Below, one piece after another: positions 52,024 to 62,425 of a stretch of DNA of 64,000 bases. The stretch covers positions 62,001 through 126,000 of the forward strand of contig NZ_OZ060418.1 of assembly GCF_964059175.1 (NCBI RefSeq), given 5' to 3'. How positions within the stretch are numbered: position 1 is the stretch's first letter; the number at the start of each line of letters is the position of its first letter. Origin of the DNA: Buchnera aphidicola (Brachycaudus tragopogonis) (GTDB lineage Bacteria > Pseudomonadota > Gammaproteobacteria > Enterobacterales > Enterobacteriaceae). Position numbers and translations under genes: made by a program. The notes beneath the pieces are model-generated. The model saw only the letters and a program-made list of their open reading frames with translations, searched no databases and had not been told where the DNA came from.

Positions 52024-52605
52024 ATGCGTTTATGCGATAAAGACATTGAAGAATGGTTGAAAAGAAAAGAATTAATTATTACACCTTATCCTGACAAATC
52101 ATTAATTAATGGTGTCACTATTGATATACATTTAAGTAACAAATTTCGTTTTTTTTATGATCACACAAAAGCCTGTATTGATTTAAGTAATTCAAAAAAA
52201 AGTATAGCTTTAGCATTATCTGAGGTTATGAGTGAAGAAATATTCTTTTCTAAAGAAAAACCGTTGTTTTTACAGCCAGGTTCTTTAATTTTATCTTCGA
52301 CATTTGAATATATTAAAATTCCTAATAATTTAGTAGGTTGGTTGGATGGTCGATCATCTCTGGCTCGTCTTGGTCTAATGATTCATGCCACTGCACATCG
52401 TATTGATCCAGGATGGGAAGGGAATATTGTTTTAGAAATTTTTAATGCTGGAAAATTAACTTTAGTTTTACGTCCTAATATGAAAATTGCAGCACTTAGT
52501 TTTGAAGTTCTTACTCAATCAGTTTTACGTCCTTATTATTCTCGTCATGAGTCTAAATATAAAAGTCAAAATGGAGTAGTTCCTAGTCGTATCGATGAAG
52601 AATAA
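52024..52605 (+). CDS. dcd: dCTP deaminase
   Basis: Deaminates dCTP to dUTP, the main route to dTMP in enteric bacteria. The 193 residues equal E. coli. It starts MRLCDKDIEEWL and contains the conserved INGVTIDIHLSN, DGRSSLARLGL (active-site Ser/Arg/Ala-type motif), HATAHRIDPGWEG and the catalytic Glu in NIVLEIFNAG. An AGGTG site precedes the ATG. Confidence 0.97.
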   Translation: MRLCDKDIEEWLKRKELIITPYPDKSLINGVTIDIHLSNKFRFFYDHTKACIDLSNSKKSIALALSEVMSEEIFFSKEKPLFLQPGSLILSSTFEYIKIPNNLVGWLDGRSSLARLGLMIHATAHRIDPGWEGNIVLEIFNAGKLTLVLRPNMKIAALSFEVLTQSVLRPYYSRHESKYKSQNGVVPSRIDEE

Positions 52606-52686
52606 ATTTGTTTTTATTTAAAAAGAATAGTTTACGATTGATTTTAATTTGTATATGATATTTTTTATTTAAAGAATTATAATATT

Positions 52687-54330
52687 ATGTCAACTTTGTT
52701 TAGAAAAATTCTAGTGACTTGTGCTTTACCTTATGCAAATGGTTCTATCCATATAGGTCATATGCTTGAACATATTCAAGCAGATATTTGGGTACGTTAT
52801 CAAAGAATGCGTGGTCATGAAGTTTGGTTCGTATCCGCTGACGATGCTCATGGCACCGCTATTATGTTAAAATCTAAAAATTTAGGAATATCTTCTAATC
52901 AATTAATTAAAAATGTTAAAAAAGAACATCAAATAGATTTTGTTAATTTCAATATTTCTTACGATAATTATCATTCTACGCATAGTATAGAAAATTTATC
53001 TTTATTAAGAAAAATATTTGTGTGCTTAAATCAGAAAGGTTTCATTCACGAAAAAATAATTTCTCAATTTTATGACAATGTTAAAAAAATATTTCTTCCA
53101 GATAGATTTATAAAGGGTACATGCCCAGTTTGTAAGTCAGAGAATCAATATGGTGATAATTGTGAAGAGTGTAGTTCAATTTATGAGCCTATAGATTTAA
53201 TTAACCCAAAATCTGCTATTTCAGGAAAAAAACCTATTCTAAAAAATACTAAACATTTATATTTTGATTTAACTTTTTTTTCTAATTTTTTAAAAAAATG
53301 GATATACTCTGGTGTTTTGGAAAATTCTGTTATTAAAAAAACAGAAGAATGGTTAAAGATAGGTTTAAAACCATGGGGAATTTCTCGAGATGCACCATAT
53401 TTTGGATTTAAAATTCCCAAATTTTCTGATAAATATTTTTATGTCTGGCTTGATGCTCCTATCGGTTATATAAGTGCTTTTAAAAATCTTTGCTTTAAAA
53501 ATAAAAAATTAAATTTTCATGAATTTTGGAATGAAAAATCGAATTATGAGTTATACCATTTTATTGGTAAAGATATTATTTATTTTCATACTTTATTTTG
53601 GCCCTCAATATTAGAAGCTGTTTCTTTAAGAAAACCTAATGGTATATTTGTACACGGTTATCTTACAATGAATGGATTGAAATTATCAAAATCACGTGGC
53701 TCTTTAATTACAGCTAGTGATTGGATCAAGCATCTTGATTCAGATAGTTTACGTTATTATTATGCTAGTAAATTATCTAATAATATTAATGATATTGAAA
53801 TGAATTTAGAAGATTTTCTTTATAAAATTAATAGTGATATTGTAAATAAATTAGTAAATTTAGCATCAAGAAATGCTAGTTTTATTAATAAATATTTTAA
53901 TGGATATTTATCTAATGAATTGCATAATAATAAATTATATCAGTATTTTATTGACGTTAGTGGTAAAATAGAAAATTTTTTAGAAAATCGTGAATTTAGT
54001 TGTGTAATAAGAGAATCTATGAAATTAATAGATATGGCTAATCAATACATTAATGAAAAAAAACCATGGAAAATTGAAATAAAAGAAAAAAATATGAAGG
54101 AATTACAAAACATTTGTACTATGGGAATTAATTTATTTAGATTGGTCATGATTTTTTTAAAACCTATATTACCTGATTTAGCGATCAAAACAGAATCGTT
54201 TTTAATGTCTGATTTAACCTGGAAAAATATTAAAAATCCTCTTTTATCTCATAAAATAAATAAATTTACACAACTATACAAACGTATTAGTTCTGAGAAA
54301 ATTTCTCAATTAATGAATTTGTATAAATAA
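52687..54330 (+). CDS. metG: Methionyl-tRNA synthetase, without C-terminal appended domain
   Basis: Class I synthetase charging initiator and elongator tRNA-Met. HIGH (22-25) and KLSKS (332-336) are intact, as is a four-Cys zinc knuckle (CPVCKSE and CEECS). The 547 residues compare with about 677 in E. coli: the catalytic core and anticodon-binding helices are complete, but the C-terminal Trbp111-like dimerisation domain is absent. E. coli MetG cut at about residue 547 is an active monomer, so function should be retained. It is convergent with tilS, 64 bp away. Confidence 0.97.
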   Translation: MSTLFRKILVTCALPYANGSIHIGHMLEHIQADIWVRYQRMRGHEVWFVSADDAHGTAIMLKSKNLGISSNQLIKNVKKEHQIDFVNFNISYDNYHSTHSIENLSLLRKIFVCLNQKGFIHEKIISQFYDNVKKIFLPDRFIKGTCPVCKSENQYGDNCEECSSIYEPIDLINPKSAISGKKPILKNTKHLYFDLTFFSNFLKKWIYSGVLENSVIKKTEEWLKIGLKPWGISRDAPYFGFKIPKFSDKYFYVWLDAPIGYISAFKNLCFKNKKLNFHEFWNEKSNYELYHFIGKDIIYFHTLFWPSILEAVSLRKPNGIFVHGYLTMNGLKLSKSRGSLITASDWIKHLDSDSLRYYYASKLSNNINDIEMNLEDFLYKINSDIVNKLVNLASRNASFINKYFNGYLSNELHNNKLYQYFIDVSGKIENFLENREFSCVIRESMKLIDMANQYINEKKPWKIEIKEKNMKELQNICTMGINLFRLVMIFLKPILPDLAIKTESFLMSDLTWKNIKNPLLSHKINKFTQLYKRISSEKISQLMNLYK

Positions 54331-54394
54331 AAAAGATATTTTTTTGTATTTAATATAGTAAGAATTATATATTTATTTTTTGAATAAAAATATT

Positions 54395-55720
54395 TTAATA
54401 GAACGAAAATGAACAGTTTTCTTTTGAAAAAAAATCATTTTTCCATGTAATCGTCCATGTTTCTTTGTGTATATTATTCATATTGACAACAAAGACTCCT
54501 AATGCACTAACAAAAATATTATTGTAAAATAATAGCGGAATTTGATTACGTAACCAAGGAGGAATATTTTTTTCTTGCCAAATTTTTTTTATTTTTCTTT
54601 TTTTATTTCTTCCTAAAATTAATATATTATCTTCATATTGAAAGCGAATATTAATTAATTGATTATTTTTAGGTTTCGGAAGAGCAACTCCATTCTTATC
54701 TTGTACTAAATAGCCTAAAGTATTAGGAAGAGTTAGACGATAATTAACATCATGCCAGAATAAAAATTGATTTTTAAGACTTGGTTGTGTTTTAATAAAA
54801 TAAAGTGAATCCTTATAGCGTCTAATTTCATTTGTTTTTAAAATTATTTTAGGATTTGCATCTTTTCGACTAAAAAGCATTTGGTAATAAATACATTGAA
54901 TGTTCTTATATGATGGCATTTTTATTGTTTTTAAGGAAATCCAATGTCTAATTAGAGCCGTAGCAAGTTCTTTTTGCATGTTTTTTAATGTTTTAACATT
55001 TAATGAGCCATCAAATTTTATATAATTATTGATTTTTTCATGAAGTAAGTTTTTTAAAAGTGCTGTTTCTTCTTGACATATATTCATAGCACGTAAACAA
55101 TTATTTAGAAAAAAAGGCCATTTTTTTTCTAAGACAGGAATAATTTTTTTTCTTATAAAATTGCGATCATAATTAATATTTGAATTGCTAAAATCTTCAA
55201 TCCATTTTAAGTTTTTATGATAAGCCCACGATGATAAAGTTTTTTTTGTTGTATTTAAAAATGGTCGTATTATTGTTTTAGAACCTAATATGGTCTTAAA
55301 AGACATACCAGAAAGTCCAGTAGGGCCGCTACCTCTTTTCAAAGATAAAAAAAATGTTTCACATTGATCATTCATGTGATGACCTGTAAGTAGTATTTCA
55401 TTCAAAAATAAGTGTTTATAAATAATAGTATACCGTTTTATTCTTAATTTTTCTTCAAGATTTTTTTCATTTTTATCAACGTGAATATTTTCAATAATGA
55501 GTGGAATTTTATGTATTAAACAAGTATTTTTACAATGTTGTACCCATTCCTTTGAATGAAAAGTAAGATTATGATTAATATGAATAGCACGTATTTTAAT
55601 TTGAGGTACTTTTTTTTTTATTTTTAAAAATTGATGAAGCAGTACTGTGGAGTCTAATCCTCCACTATAAGATATTAAAAATGATTTGTTTTTATATTTA
55701 TTAATAATTGTTTCAATCAA
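54395..55720 (-). CDS. tilS: tRNA(Ile)-lysidine synthetase TilS
   Basis: Makes lysidine at C34 of tRNA-Ile(CAU), so that it reads AUA instead of AUG. The PP-loop is SGGLDST (from residue 19), followed by HINHNLTFHS, GHHMNDQCETFFLSLKRGSG and DRNFIRKKIIP; the C-terminal domain has LGRNKKRKIKKIWQEKNIP. The frame is open into the upstream tRNA, but the only well-placed start is TTG at 55720, with AGGTG seven bases upstream; this gives 441 residues (E. coli 432) and a similar N-terminus. It lies 41 bp downstream of tRNA-Val on the same strand. Confidence 0.93.
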   Translation of the reverse strand: MIETIINKYKNKSFLISYSGGLDSTVLLHQFLKIKKKVPQIKIRAIHINHNLTFHSKEWVQHCKNTCLIHKIPLIIENIHVDKNEKNLEEKLRIKRYTIIYKHLFLNEILLTGHHMNDQCETFFLSLKRGSGPTGLSGMSFKTILGSKTIIRPFLNTTKKTLSSWAYHKNLKWIEDFSNSNINYDRNFIRKKIIPVLEKKWPFFLNNCLRAMNICQEETALLKNLLHEKINNYIKFDGSLNVKTLKNMQKELATALIRHWISLKTIKMPSYKNIQCIYYQMLFSRKDANPKIILKTNEIRRYKDSLYFIKTQPSLKNQFLFWHDVNYRLTLPNTLGYLVQDKNGVALPKPKNNQLINIRFQYEDNILILGRNKKRKIKKIWQEKNIPPWLRNQIPLLFYNNIFVSALGVFVVNMNNIHKETWTITWKNDFFSKENCSFSFY

Positions 55721-55761
55721 ATAAAAGCACCTATTATAAAAATTATGTTTTAATTTTTTTA

Positions 55762-55835
55762 TACGTTCGAGTGGACTTGAACCACTAACTTCTACCATGT
55801 CATGGTAGTGCTCTAACCAATTGAGCTACGAACGT
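55762..55835 (-). tRNA. tRNA-Val (anticodon GAC)
   Basis: Cloverleaf on the minus strand: acceptor ACGTTCG / CGAACGT, D loop with TTGGTTAG, anticodon stem CTACC / GGTAG with loop ATGACAT and anticodon GAC, T arm GTGG TTCAAGT CCAC, discriminator A. CCA is not encoded. Only an A-U pair closes the acceptor, where E. coli has G-C. It is probably cotranscribed with tilS. Confidence 0.96.
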
Positions 55836-56012
55836 AAACAATTTAAAAAAAGAATATTATTATATGTATATTTTTATAATTTAAATTATATATTATTATT
55901 GATATAATATACAAATTTTTTTATTTATAACAAAATAAAATTTATTTTCCATATTTTTATTAATATATATATAGATTAAATTAATTTAATAATATTATTT
56001 TAAGGAAATATT

Positions 56013-56624
56013 ATGTTTACAGGTATTGTAAATGGAATTGGTACTGTTCTATCTATAAAAAAGAAAAAAAAAAGTAATAGTTACATGGTTCAAATCCCGT
56101 TTAATTTATCTAAAGATTTAAAAATAGGTGCTTCAGTAGCTCATAATGGATGTTGTTTAACCATAAGATTAATTGATAATAATTATATAGTATGTGATGC
56201 AATAGAAGAAACTTTAAAAAATACTAATTTAGCAATATTAAATGTTGGAGATAAGGTTAATATTGAAAGATCTGTAAAATATGGGGATGAAATTGGTGGA
56301 CATATAATATCTGGTCACATTATTAATACAATTCAGGTTTCTAAAGTATTAAATTTTGATAATAATTATGTTTTATGGTTAAAAGTTAATAATATGAAAT
56401 TAATGAAATATATTTTTTATAAAGGATTTATTTGCATTGATGGAATAAGCTTAACTGTTGGAGACATTATTAAGGATGAATTCTCTGTTCACATTATACC
56501 TCAAACTTTATTATCTACTACAATAAAAGACAAAAAAAATGGTAGTATACTGAATCTAGAGATTGATTTTTATACAAAAACAATCGTAGATACAACAGAA
56601 CGTTTAATTCAAAAAAGAATATAA
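56013..56624 (+). CDS. ribE: Riboflavin synthase
   Basis: Dismutates two 6,7-dimethyl-8-ribityllumazines to riboflavin. The 203 residues are near E. coli (213). The N-terminal [12 protein letters not shown] signature, two lumazine-binding repeats (GCCLTIRL in the first, DGISLTVGD in the second) and [13 protein letters not shown] are present. An AAGGA site precedes the ATG. It sits directly before rsxA; the Rsx proteins consume flavin, but the pairing may be chance. The same gene is called ribC in E. coli. Confidence 0.96.
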   Translation: MFTGIVNGIGTVLSIKKKKKSNSYMVQIPFNLSKDLKIGASVAHNGCCLTIRLIDNNYIVCDAIEETLKNTNLAILNVGDKVNIERSVKYGDEIGGHIISGHIINTIQVSKVLNFDNNYVLWLKVNNMKLMKYIFYKGFICIDGISLTVGDIIKDEFSVHIIPQTLLSTTIKDKKNGSILNLEIDFYTKTIVDTTERLIQKRI

Positions 56625-56711
56625 AATATACTATTTGTTTTTTAAAAATTTAATTTTTTAAAAGTTTTTTATAACAAAATTATATAAAAATACTTGATTC
56701 TAGGCATTGCA

Positions 56712-57293
56712 ATGAAACATTATTTTTTATTTTTTATTTCTAATATATTAATTGAAAATTTTATTTTAGTAAAATTTTTAGGTTTATGTCCTTTTTTAGG
56801 GGCTTCGAGTAAAATAGAAACAGCTATTGGTATAAGTTTTTCAACTACTTTTGTTGTGGTAGTATCATCAGTATTATTATGGTTTGTTAATTTTTTTATT
56901 TTATTACCTCTCAATTTGGTTTATTTGAGAATCATTGCTTATATGTTAATTATTTCAGTGAGTGTGCAGTTTTTAGAAATAATATTGCGCAGCACCAGTC
57001 CTATTTTATACCGTTTACTAGGAATTTTTCTTCCTTTAATTACCACTAATTGTACGGTTTTGGCCATTCCACTATTTAGTTTATATTTAAATTATACGCT
57101 TATAGAATCTATTCTATATAGTATAAGTGCATCATGTGGATTTACTTTAGTAATGATTATTTTTTCTTGTATTCGCGAGCGTGTGGTATTATCTGATATT
57201 CCTCGTTCTTTTCAAGGTGCTCCTATTATTTTAATCACTGTGAGTCTAATTTCTGTTGGATTTATGGGATTTAAAGGTTTAGTGAGATTTTAA
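56712..57293 (+). CDS. rsxA: Electron transport complex subunit RsxA
   Basis: Membrane subunit of the Rsx/Rnf-type complex, which moves electrons across the inner membrane and in E. coli keeps SoxR reduced. The ATG at 56712 ([13 protein letters not shown]) gives 193 residues as in E. coli, with TAGG seven bases upstream; a TTG at 56694 is not supported. Six hydrophobic segments are seen, with the metal-site motifs [12 protein letters not shown] and [10 protein letters not shown]. It is the first of six rsx genes. Confidence 0.96.
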   Translation: MKHYFLFFISNILIENFILVKFLGLCPFLGASSKIETAIGISFSTTFVVVVSSVLLWFVNFFILLPLNLVYLRIIAYMLIISVSVQFLEIILRSTSPILYRLLGIFLPLITTNCTVLAIPLFSLYLNYTLIESILYSISASCGFTLVMIIFSCIRERVVLSDIPRSFQGAPIILITVSLISVGFMGFKGLVRF

Positions 57294-57790
57294 TGATATT
57301 TACAATTCTTATTTTTAGTATATTATCTTTTTTTCTAGGAATAATATTAGGTTTTACTAGTTATAAGTTTCAATCAAAAAAAGACCCTGTTGTAGAAATA
57401 ATTAATGAATTGCTACCTCAAAGTCAGTGCGCACAATGTGGATATTCTGGTTGTTATCCTTATGCTGAAGCAATAGTTTGTCATTCTGAAAAAATTAATA
57501 AATGTATTCCAGGTGGAACTGATCTTATATATAAGATTTCTCGAATATTAAACGTTGAAACGTCTTCAAACGATTCATTAATTAAAAAAAAAACATTTAA
57601 TACTACTGTATTGATTGATGAAGAAAACTGTGTTGGATGTTCAAAATGTGCTATTTTTTGTCCAGTAGATGCAATAGTTGGTGCTCCTAACTTTATGCAT
57701 ACAGTTTTACAAGAATTTTGTACTGGTTGCAATATTTGTTTATCACATTGCCCAACTAATTGTATTAAAATAAAAAAAAGAGATATATGA
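57293..57790 (+). CDS. rsxB: Electron transport complex subunit RsxB
   Basis: Iron-sulfur subunit with an N-terminal membrane anchor (residues 3-23). One four-Cys cluster motif follows (CAQCGYSGC, then Cys at about 60 and 68), and two ferredoxin-type 4Fe-4S motifs ([24 protein letters not shown]). The 165 residues lack the roughly 27-residue C-terminal tail of the E. coli protein (192), but all cluster ligands remain. It contains a 10-A run that does not break the frame. Confidence 0.96.
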   Translation: MIFTILIFSILSFFLGIILGFTSYKFQSKKDPVVEIINELLPQSQCAQCGYSGCYPYAEAIVCHSEKINKCIPGGTDLIYKISRILNVETSSNDSLIKKKTFNTTVLIDEENCVGCSKCAIFCPVDAIVGAPNFMHTVLQEFCTGCNICLSHCPTNCIKIKKRDI

Positions 57791-57902
57791 AAAATATAAT
57801 TTTAATAAAATTAAAAATGTTTTGTATAAAATTTTGGAAAAATACTGTTGTTAATTTTTTTAATATAAAAAAAAATATGATTTTAAAGGTGGTTTAAAAT
57901 GT
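57787..57902 (+). other. Out-of-frame N-terminal part of rsxC with an A9 tract
   Basis: The ATG at 57787 overlaps the rsxB stop and begins a frame ([16 protein letters not shown], later NFFNIKK) that ends at 57895-57897. The rsxC frame is open from 57864 and encodes YDFKGGLK, which matches WDFNGGIH of E. coli RsxC. The two join at nine A residues (57867-57875) if one A is added or two removed. Confidence 0.75.
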
Positions 57903-59381
57903 TTGATTATAAATCAAAAATCTAGTAATTATTTTCCGACATCTTTGCCGCTTCCTAAAAGATTTTTTATTTTTATTGATAGTAATATTTATAATACAAA
58001 ATTACGTATTAAGATAAATGAAAAGGTATTACGTGGACAACCTTTAGTTTTTGGCGATCTTTTTAATGTTCCTATTCATTCACCTACTTCAGGCTATATA
58101 GAAGATATTTTTCTTTATTCAAGTCCTCTTAACAAGAATAAAAAAAATATTAAAATTGTGATTTTATCTGATTATTTAGATCAATGGATAAAATTAAAAC
58201 CTATTAAAAATTATAAAAAATATACTTCTGAACAATTAATTAAAATTATTTATCAATCGGGTGTGGTTGGTCTTGGAGGTAGTCAGTTTTCATCTTCTAG
58301 AAAGTTGATATTAAGTATAAATAAAGTACATACTTTAGTGGTGAATGCAGTTGAAAGCGAACCGTATATAACAGCAGATAACTGTTTAATAAATAATTAC
58401 ATGCATGAAGTTTTAAAGGGTTGTGAAATTATATCTTGGATATCTAATATTAAAATAGTTTTAATTGCTATTCAAGAAGATAAATCTGAAGCAATCGCAA
58501 AAATTCATAACTTAATCAAAAATAAATCATTATTTAAAATTTGTATTCTTAAAACAAAATATCCTGGAGGTAGTAGTAAAGTACTTATCAAATCTTTAAT
58601 AGGAAAAGAAATTCCTTATAATAAACATTCTATAGATCTAGGGTATCTTGTTTTTAATGTTGCAACAATATATGCAATAAAAAGAGCAATTATAAATGGA
58701 GAGCCGTTAACTGAGCGTATTATTACTTTTTTAGGTGATGCAAATTTTTTATCTGGAAATTTTTGGACTAGAATTGGTACTCCGATTAAACATTTTTTAA
58801 CTGATTATAAAAATAAAATGTATATTGATGCTCATGTGCGTTTTGGTGGTTTGTTTATGGGAAAAACAATTAACGATTTAAATTTTTCTATATTAAAGAG
58901 CACAAATTGTATTTCAATTCAGTTTAAAACAAAAGAAGATAAAAATCTTATTGAACAGAGTTGTATTCGATGTGGCAGTTGCTCTGATGTCTGCCCAGTA
59001 AATTTACTTCCTCAGCAACTGTATTGGTATAGTAAAAACAATGATCATGAAAAAACAAAAAAACATCATATATTAGACTGTATAGAATGCAAAGCATGTG
59101 AAAAAGTATGTCCTAGTTATATTCCTTTAGTTAAGTATTTCAAAAAAGAAAAAAATATTGTAAAAAATATTCAATTAGAAGACGTTCGTAAAAAAATATC
59201 ATTTTTACGTTTTAAACGACGAGAAAAAAGATTATTGAATCGTAAAATTATGATTGATTTAAAAGATGTGAAAAGTACTAATATGATTAGTATTAAAGAT
59301 AAAAAAATAAATAATATTAAAAAAAATATAAGAAAAGAAAAAGTACAAGCAGCAATAGAACGAATGAAGTTTAAAAAGTAA
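57903..59381 (+). CDS. rsxC: Electron transport complex subunit RsxC
   Basis: Peripheral subunit predicted to bind NADH and FMN and to carry two 4Fe-4S clusters. The uninterrupted frame runs from 57864; the first usable start is TTG at 57903 with AAGGTGG about ten bases upstream. Homology begins earlier (YDFKGGLK), so the native N-terminus is probably encoded in another frame from 57787 (separate entry). Seen are RGQPLVFG, GVVGLGGSQFSSSRK, ESEPYITAD, then CIRCGSCSDVCP and CIECKACEKVCP, and a Lys-rich tail shorter than in E. coli. Length from TTG is 492 residues. Confidence 0.93.
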   Translation: MIINQKSSNYFPTSLPLPKRFFIFIDSNIYNTKLRIKINEKVLRGQPLVFGDLFNVPIHSPTSGYIEDIFLYSSPLNKNKKNIKIVILSDYLDQWIKLKPIKNYKKYTSEQLIKIIYQSGVVGLGGSQFSSSRKLILSINKVHTLVVNAVESEPYITADNCLINNYMHEVLKGCEIISWISNIKIVLIAIQEDKSEAIAKIHNLIKNKSLFKICILKTKYPGGSSKVLIKSLIGKEIPYNKHSIDLGYLVFNVATIYAIKRAIINGEPLTERIITFLGDANFLSGNFWTRIGTPIKHFLTDYKNKMYIDAHVRFGGLFMGKTINDLNFSILKSTNCISIQFKTKEDKNLIEQSCIRCGSCSDVCPVNLLPQQLYWYSKNNDHEKTKKHHILDCIECKACEKVCPSYIPLVKYFKKEKNIVKNIQLEDVRKKISFLRFKRREKRLLNRKIMIDLKDVKSTNMISIKDKKINNIKKNIRKEKVQAAIERMKFKK

Positions 59382-59431
59382 ATTTTTTTATCAAAAAAGT
59401 ATTTTAATCATATGTTAAATAAGAAAAAAAA

Positions 59432-60463
59432 ATGAATTTTCCTTATATATACCATGTTTATAGTGTTAGAAAAATAATGTTTTTAGTTATTATTGCTTGT
59501 ATTCCAGGAATTTTAGCTAAATGTTATTTTTTTGGTGTTGGTACATTAATACAAATTATCTTTTCTATAATAGTTGCTGTAGTTTTAGAAATGATTGTTT
59601 TAAAGATCCGTTTAAAAAAAATAAAAATGCATTTGTTGGATAATTCAGTAATTTTAACTTCAATTTTGTTTGGAGTGAGTGTACCTTCTTTATTACCTTG
59701 GTGGATTACTGTTTTTGGAATATTTTTTTCTGTTCTTGTTGGTAAACATTTATATGGTGGACTTGGTCAAAATATATTCAATCCAGCTATGGTTGGTTAT
59801 GCAGTATTGTTAATATCTTTTCCTATTCATATGAATAATTGGAATGAAATGAGTTCGGATATATCTTATGTAAAAGACATGAAGCAATCTTTCAATGTTA
59901 TTTTTTCTAATAAAAGTACACTGAATAATTCAAATATTTTTATTGATAATTTTACAGAAGCTACTCCTTTAAACAATTTTAAGATTAAATCTCATTTTCA
60001 AAATAATGATTATACAGAAGAAAAGATAGTACATCATAAGAAAATTTCTTTTCGAAAAAGTTCAATATATATTAATATAAGTTTTTTTCTAGGTGGAATA
60101 TTTTTATTATTTCAAAGAATTATTTGTTGGCGTATTTCTATAGTATTTTTGTTTTTTTTAGGTTTTTTATCGAGTGTTACTTATTTTTATTCACAAGATT
60201 TGTTTATGTCGCCATTGATTCATCTTTTTTCTGGAGGGACGATGATATGTGCTTTTTTTATTTCTACAGATCCAGTTACTACTGCTTGTACTAATTTGGG
60301 CAAAATAATATTTAGTGTTATTATGAGTTTTTTAGTTTGGATTATTCGTAATTATAGCGAATATCCAGATGGAATCGCTTTTGCAGTATTATTATCAAAT
60401 ATGTTAGTACCATTAATTGATCATTATATAAAAACATCTGGATACGGTCATAATAATACATGA
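59432..60463 (+). CDS. rsxD: Electron transport complex subunit RsxD
   Basis: Integral membrane subunit carrying covalently bound FMN. The 343 residues are near E. coli (352), with about nine hydrophobic segments. The flavin-attachment Thr is in [30 protein letters not shown] and [11 protein letters not shown] are conserved. Its stop overlaps the rsxG start (ATGA). Confidence 0.96.
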   Translation: MNFPYIYHVYSVRKIMFLVIIACIPGILAKCYFFGVGTLIQIIFSIIVAVVLEMIVLKIRLKKIKMHLLDNSVILTSILFGVSVPSLLPWWITVFGIFFSVLVGKHLYGGLGQNIFNPAMVGYAVLLISFPIHMNNWNEMSSDISYVKDMKQSFNVIFSNKSTLNNSNIFIDNFTEATPLNNFKIKSHFQNNDYTEEKIVHHKKISFRKSSIYINISFFLGGIFLLFQRIICWRISIVFLFFLGFLSSVTYFYSQDLFMSPLIHLFSGGTMICAFFISTDPVTTACTNLGKIIFSVIMSFLVWIIRNYSEYPDGIAFAVLLSNMLVPLIDHYIKTSGYGHNNT

Positions 60464-61098
60464 AAACAAGAAAAAAAATATTAAAAAATGCTTTCTTGAT
60501 TAGTCTATTTTCTACGGTATGTGTAGCTGGCACAGTATTAATAAATAGTATAACAAAAAATAAAATAATTTACCAAAAAGAACAAGAAAAAAAAATTTTG
60601 TTACAACAAGTTATTCCTAAACAAATATGTCAGAGATTTACAAAAAAATTATACAAAATAAAAAACAAATTTTTAGGAAATAATAAAACACACAATTTAT
60701 GGTTATTATTTAGTATTAAAAATAATAAACCAGAAGCAGCAATTGTTGAAACGACTGCTCCTGATGGTTACTCTGGTTCTATTAATATGTTGGTTGCTGC
60801 ATATTTTGATGGAAAAATTATTGGTGTAAGAGTCATCTCGCATAAAGAAACTCCAGGAATTGGAGATAAAATTGAATTATCTGTGTCGAATTGGATTAAA
60901 ATTTTTACTAATATGCGTGTATCTTCTATAGCAGATAAGAATTTTTTATTAAAGAAATATGGAGGAAAAATTGATCAATTTACAGGTGCTACAATAACGC
61001 CGCAATCTGTTACTAATTCTGTTAAAAGAACAGTAGTTTTTATTAAAACTATACCATCTATTTTTCATTTTTTTAATGAACACGTTTATGACAATTAA
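60460..61098 (+). CDS. rsxG: Electron transport complex subunit RsxG
   Basis: Periplasm-facing flavoprotein with one N-terminal membrane anchor (residues 11-27). The covalent FMN Thr lies in [11 protein letters not shown] (near residue 177), and the [12 protein letters not shown] motif is intact. The 212 residues are close to E. coli (206). Its 3' end overlaps rsxE. Confidence 0.96.
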   Translation: MKTRKKILKNAFLISLFSTVCVAGTVLINSITKNKIIYQKEQEKKILLQQVIPKQICQRFTKKLYKIKNKFLGNNKTHNLWLLFSIKNNKPEAAIVETTAPDGYSGSINMLVAAYFDGKIIGVRVISHKETPGIGDKIELSVSNWIKIFTNMRVSSIADKNFLLKKYGGKIDQFTGATITPQSVTNSVKRTVVFIKTIPSIFHFFNEHVYDN

Positions 61099-61774
61099 AA
61101 ATTTTTTAAATAATAGACTATGGAAAAATAATTCTTCTTTAGTTCAATTATTAGGATTATGTCCGGTTTTGGCAATGACAACGAATGCTACTAATGCTAT
61201 CGGTTTAGGAATTACAACTACTTTAGTGTTAACACTTACTAATACAGTTATTTCTATTTTTAAAAAAAATATACCTAAAGATATAAGAATTCCTATTTAT
61301 ATGATGATAGTTTCTTCTATTGTTACATCTATAGAAATGTTGATTCATGCTTATGCATTTGATTTATATCAGGCACTAGGTGTTTTCATTCCATTAATAG
61401 TAACTAATTGTATTATTATAGGTAGAGCTGATTGCATTGCATATAAAAATTCTATATTAGTATCTTTTTTAGATGGATTTTTAATTGGTTTAGGTTCAAC
61501 GCTTTCTATGTTTTTAATCGGTTCTATAAGAGAAATATTAGGTAATGGAACATTATTTTTTGGTTTTAATAAAATAATTTATTGTATAGATAGTTCTTTT
61601 TTTATCAAAATTTTTGATAAAAATTTTACAACGTTTTTAGCTATTGCTCCTCCAGGTGGTTTTTTTATATTAGGATGTGTAATTGCTATTAAAAATTTTA
61701 TAGATTTAAAAAATAAAAAAAGTACTATTTTAACTCATGTAAAATGTTCTTGCATAAATAAAATAAAAAAATAA
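61088..61774 (+). CDS. rsxE: Electron transport complex subunit RsxE
   Basis: Membrane subunit paralogous to RsxA. The start is placed at the ATG at 61088 ([19 protein letters not shown]), which best matches E. coli; an ATG at 61076 is possible. There are 228 residues. The metal-site motifs [13 protein letters not shown] and [14 protein letters not shown] and the [13 protein letters not shown] segment are intact. It overlaps rsxG by 11 bp and precedes nth, as in E. coli. Confidence 0.95.
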   Translation: MTIKNFLNNRLWKNNSSLVQLLGLCPVLAMTTNATNAIGLGITTTLVLTLTNTVISIFKKNIPKDIRIPIYMMIVSSIVTSIEMLIHAYAFDLYQALGVFIPLIVTNCIIIGRADCIAYKNSILVSFLDGFLIGLGSTLSMFLIGSIREILGNGTLFFGFNKIIYCIDSSFFIKIFDKNFTTFLAIAPPGGFFILGCVIAIKNFIDLKNKKSTILTHVKCSCINKIKK

Positions 61775-61781
61775 TTGAATT

Positions 61782-62417
61782 ATGAACAAAGAAAAACGTT
61801 ACAAAATTTTATCATTGTTTCACACTCATAATTCAAATCCGCAAATAGAATTAATTTTTTCTTCTGATTTTGAATTATTATTATCTGTAATTCTTTCGTC
61901 CAAGTCTACTGATGCGATTGTTAATAAAACTACTAAAAAATTATTTAAAATAGCAAACACTCCTGAACGTATTTTATGTTTAGGTTTAGCGAATCTTAAA
62001 AGTTATATTAAAAACATTGGATTGTATAATATTAAAGCATTAAATATTATTCGGACTTCTTTTTTAATTTTATATAAATACAATGGAAAAATTCCAAACA
62101 ATCGAATCGAATTAGAGTCTTTACCAGGTGTAGGAAGAAAAACAGCTAACATTATTTTAAATGTATTATTTAATAAAAATACTATTGCTGTAGATACTCA
62201 TGTATTTAGAGTTGCAAATCGCACTAATTTTGCTACAGGTAAAAATGTAAAAGAAGTGGAAAATAAATTAATGAAAGTAGTTCCTAATTTTTTTAAATTT
62301 AAAATTCATTCTTGGTTTGTATTACATGGTCGCTATGTTTGTACTGCACGTAAAGTAAAATGTAATATATGTTTAATAGCTCAGCTATGTGAATTTAATA
62401 AAAAAAATTTTTTATAG
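61782..62417 (+). CDS. nth: Endonuclease III
   Basis: Base-excision DNA glycosylase/AP lyase for oxidised pyrimidines. The 211 residues equal E. coli. The helix-hairpin-helix LPGVGRKTANIIL carries catalytic Lys (about 120), and VDTHVFRVANR carries catalytic Asp (about 138). The C-terminal 4Fe-4S cluster has the correct C-x6-C-x2-C-x5-C spacing (CTARKVKCNICLIAQLC). It is the last gene of the rsx-nth run. Confidence 0.97.
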   Translation: MNKEKRYKILSLFHTHNSNPQIELIFSSDFELLLSVILSSKSTDAIVNKTTKKLFKIANTPERILCLGLANLKSYIKNIGLYNIKALNIIRTSFLILYKYNGKIPNNRIELESLPGVGRKTANIILNVLFNKNTIAVDTHVFRVANRTNFATGKNVKEVENKLMKVVPNFFKFKIHSWFVLHGRYVCTARKVKCNICLIAQLCEFNKKNFL

Positions 62418-62425
62418 GTATATAA

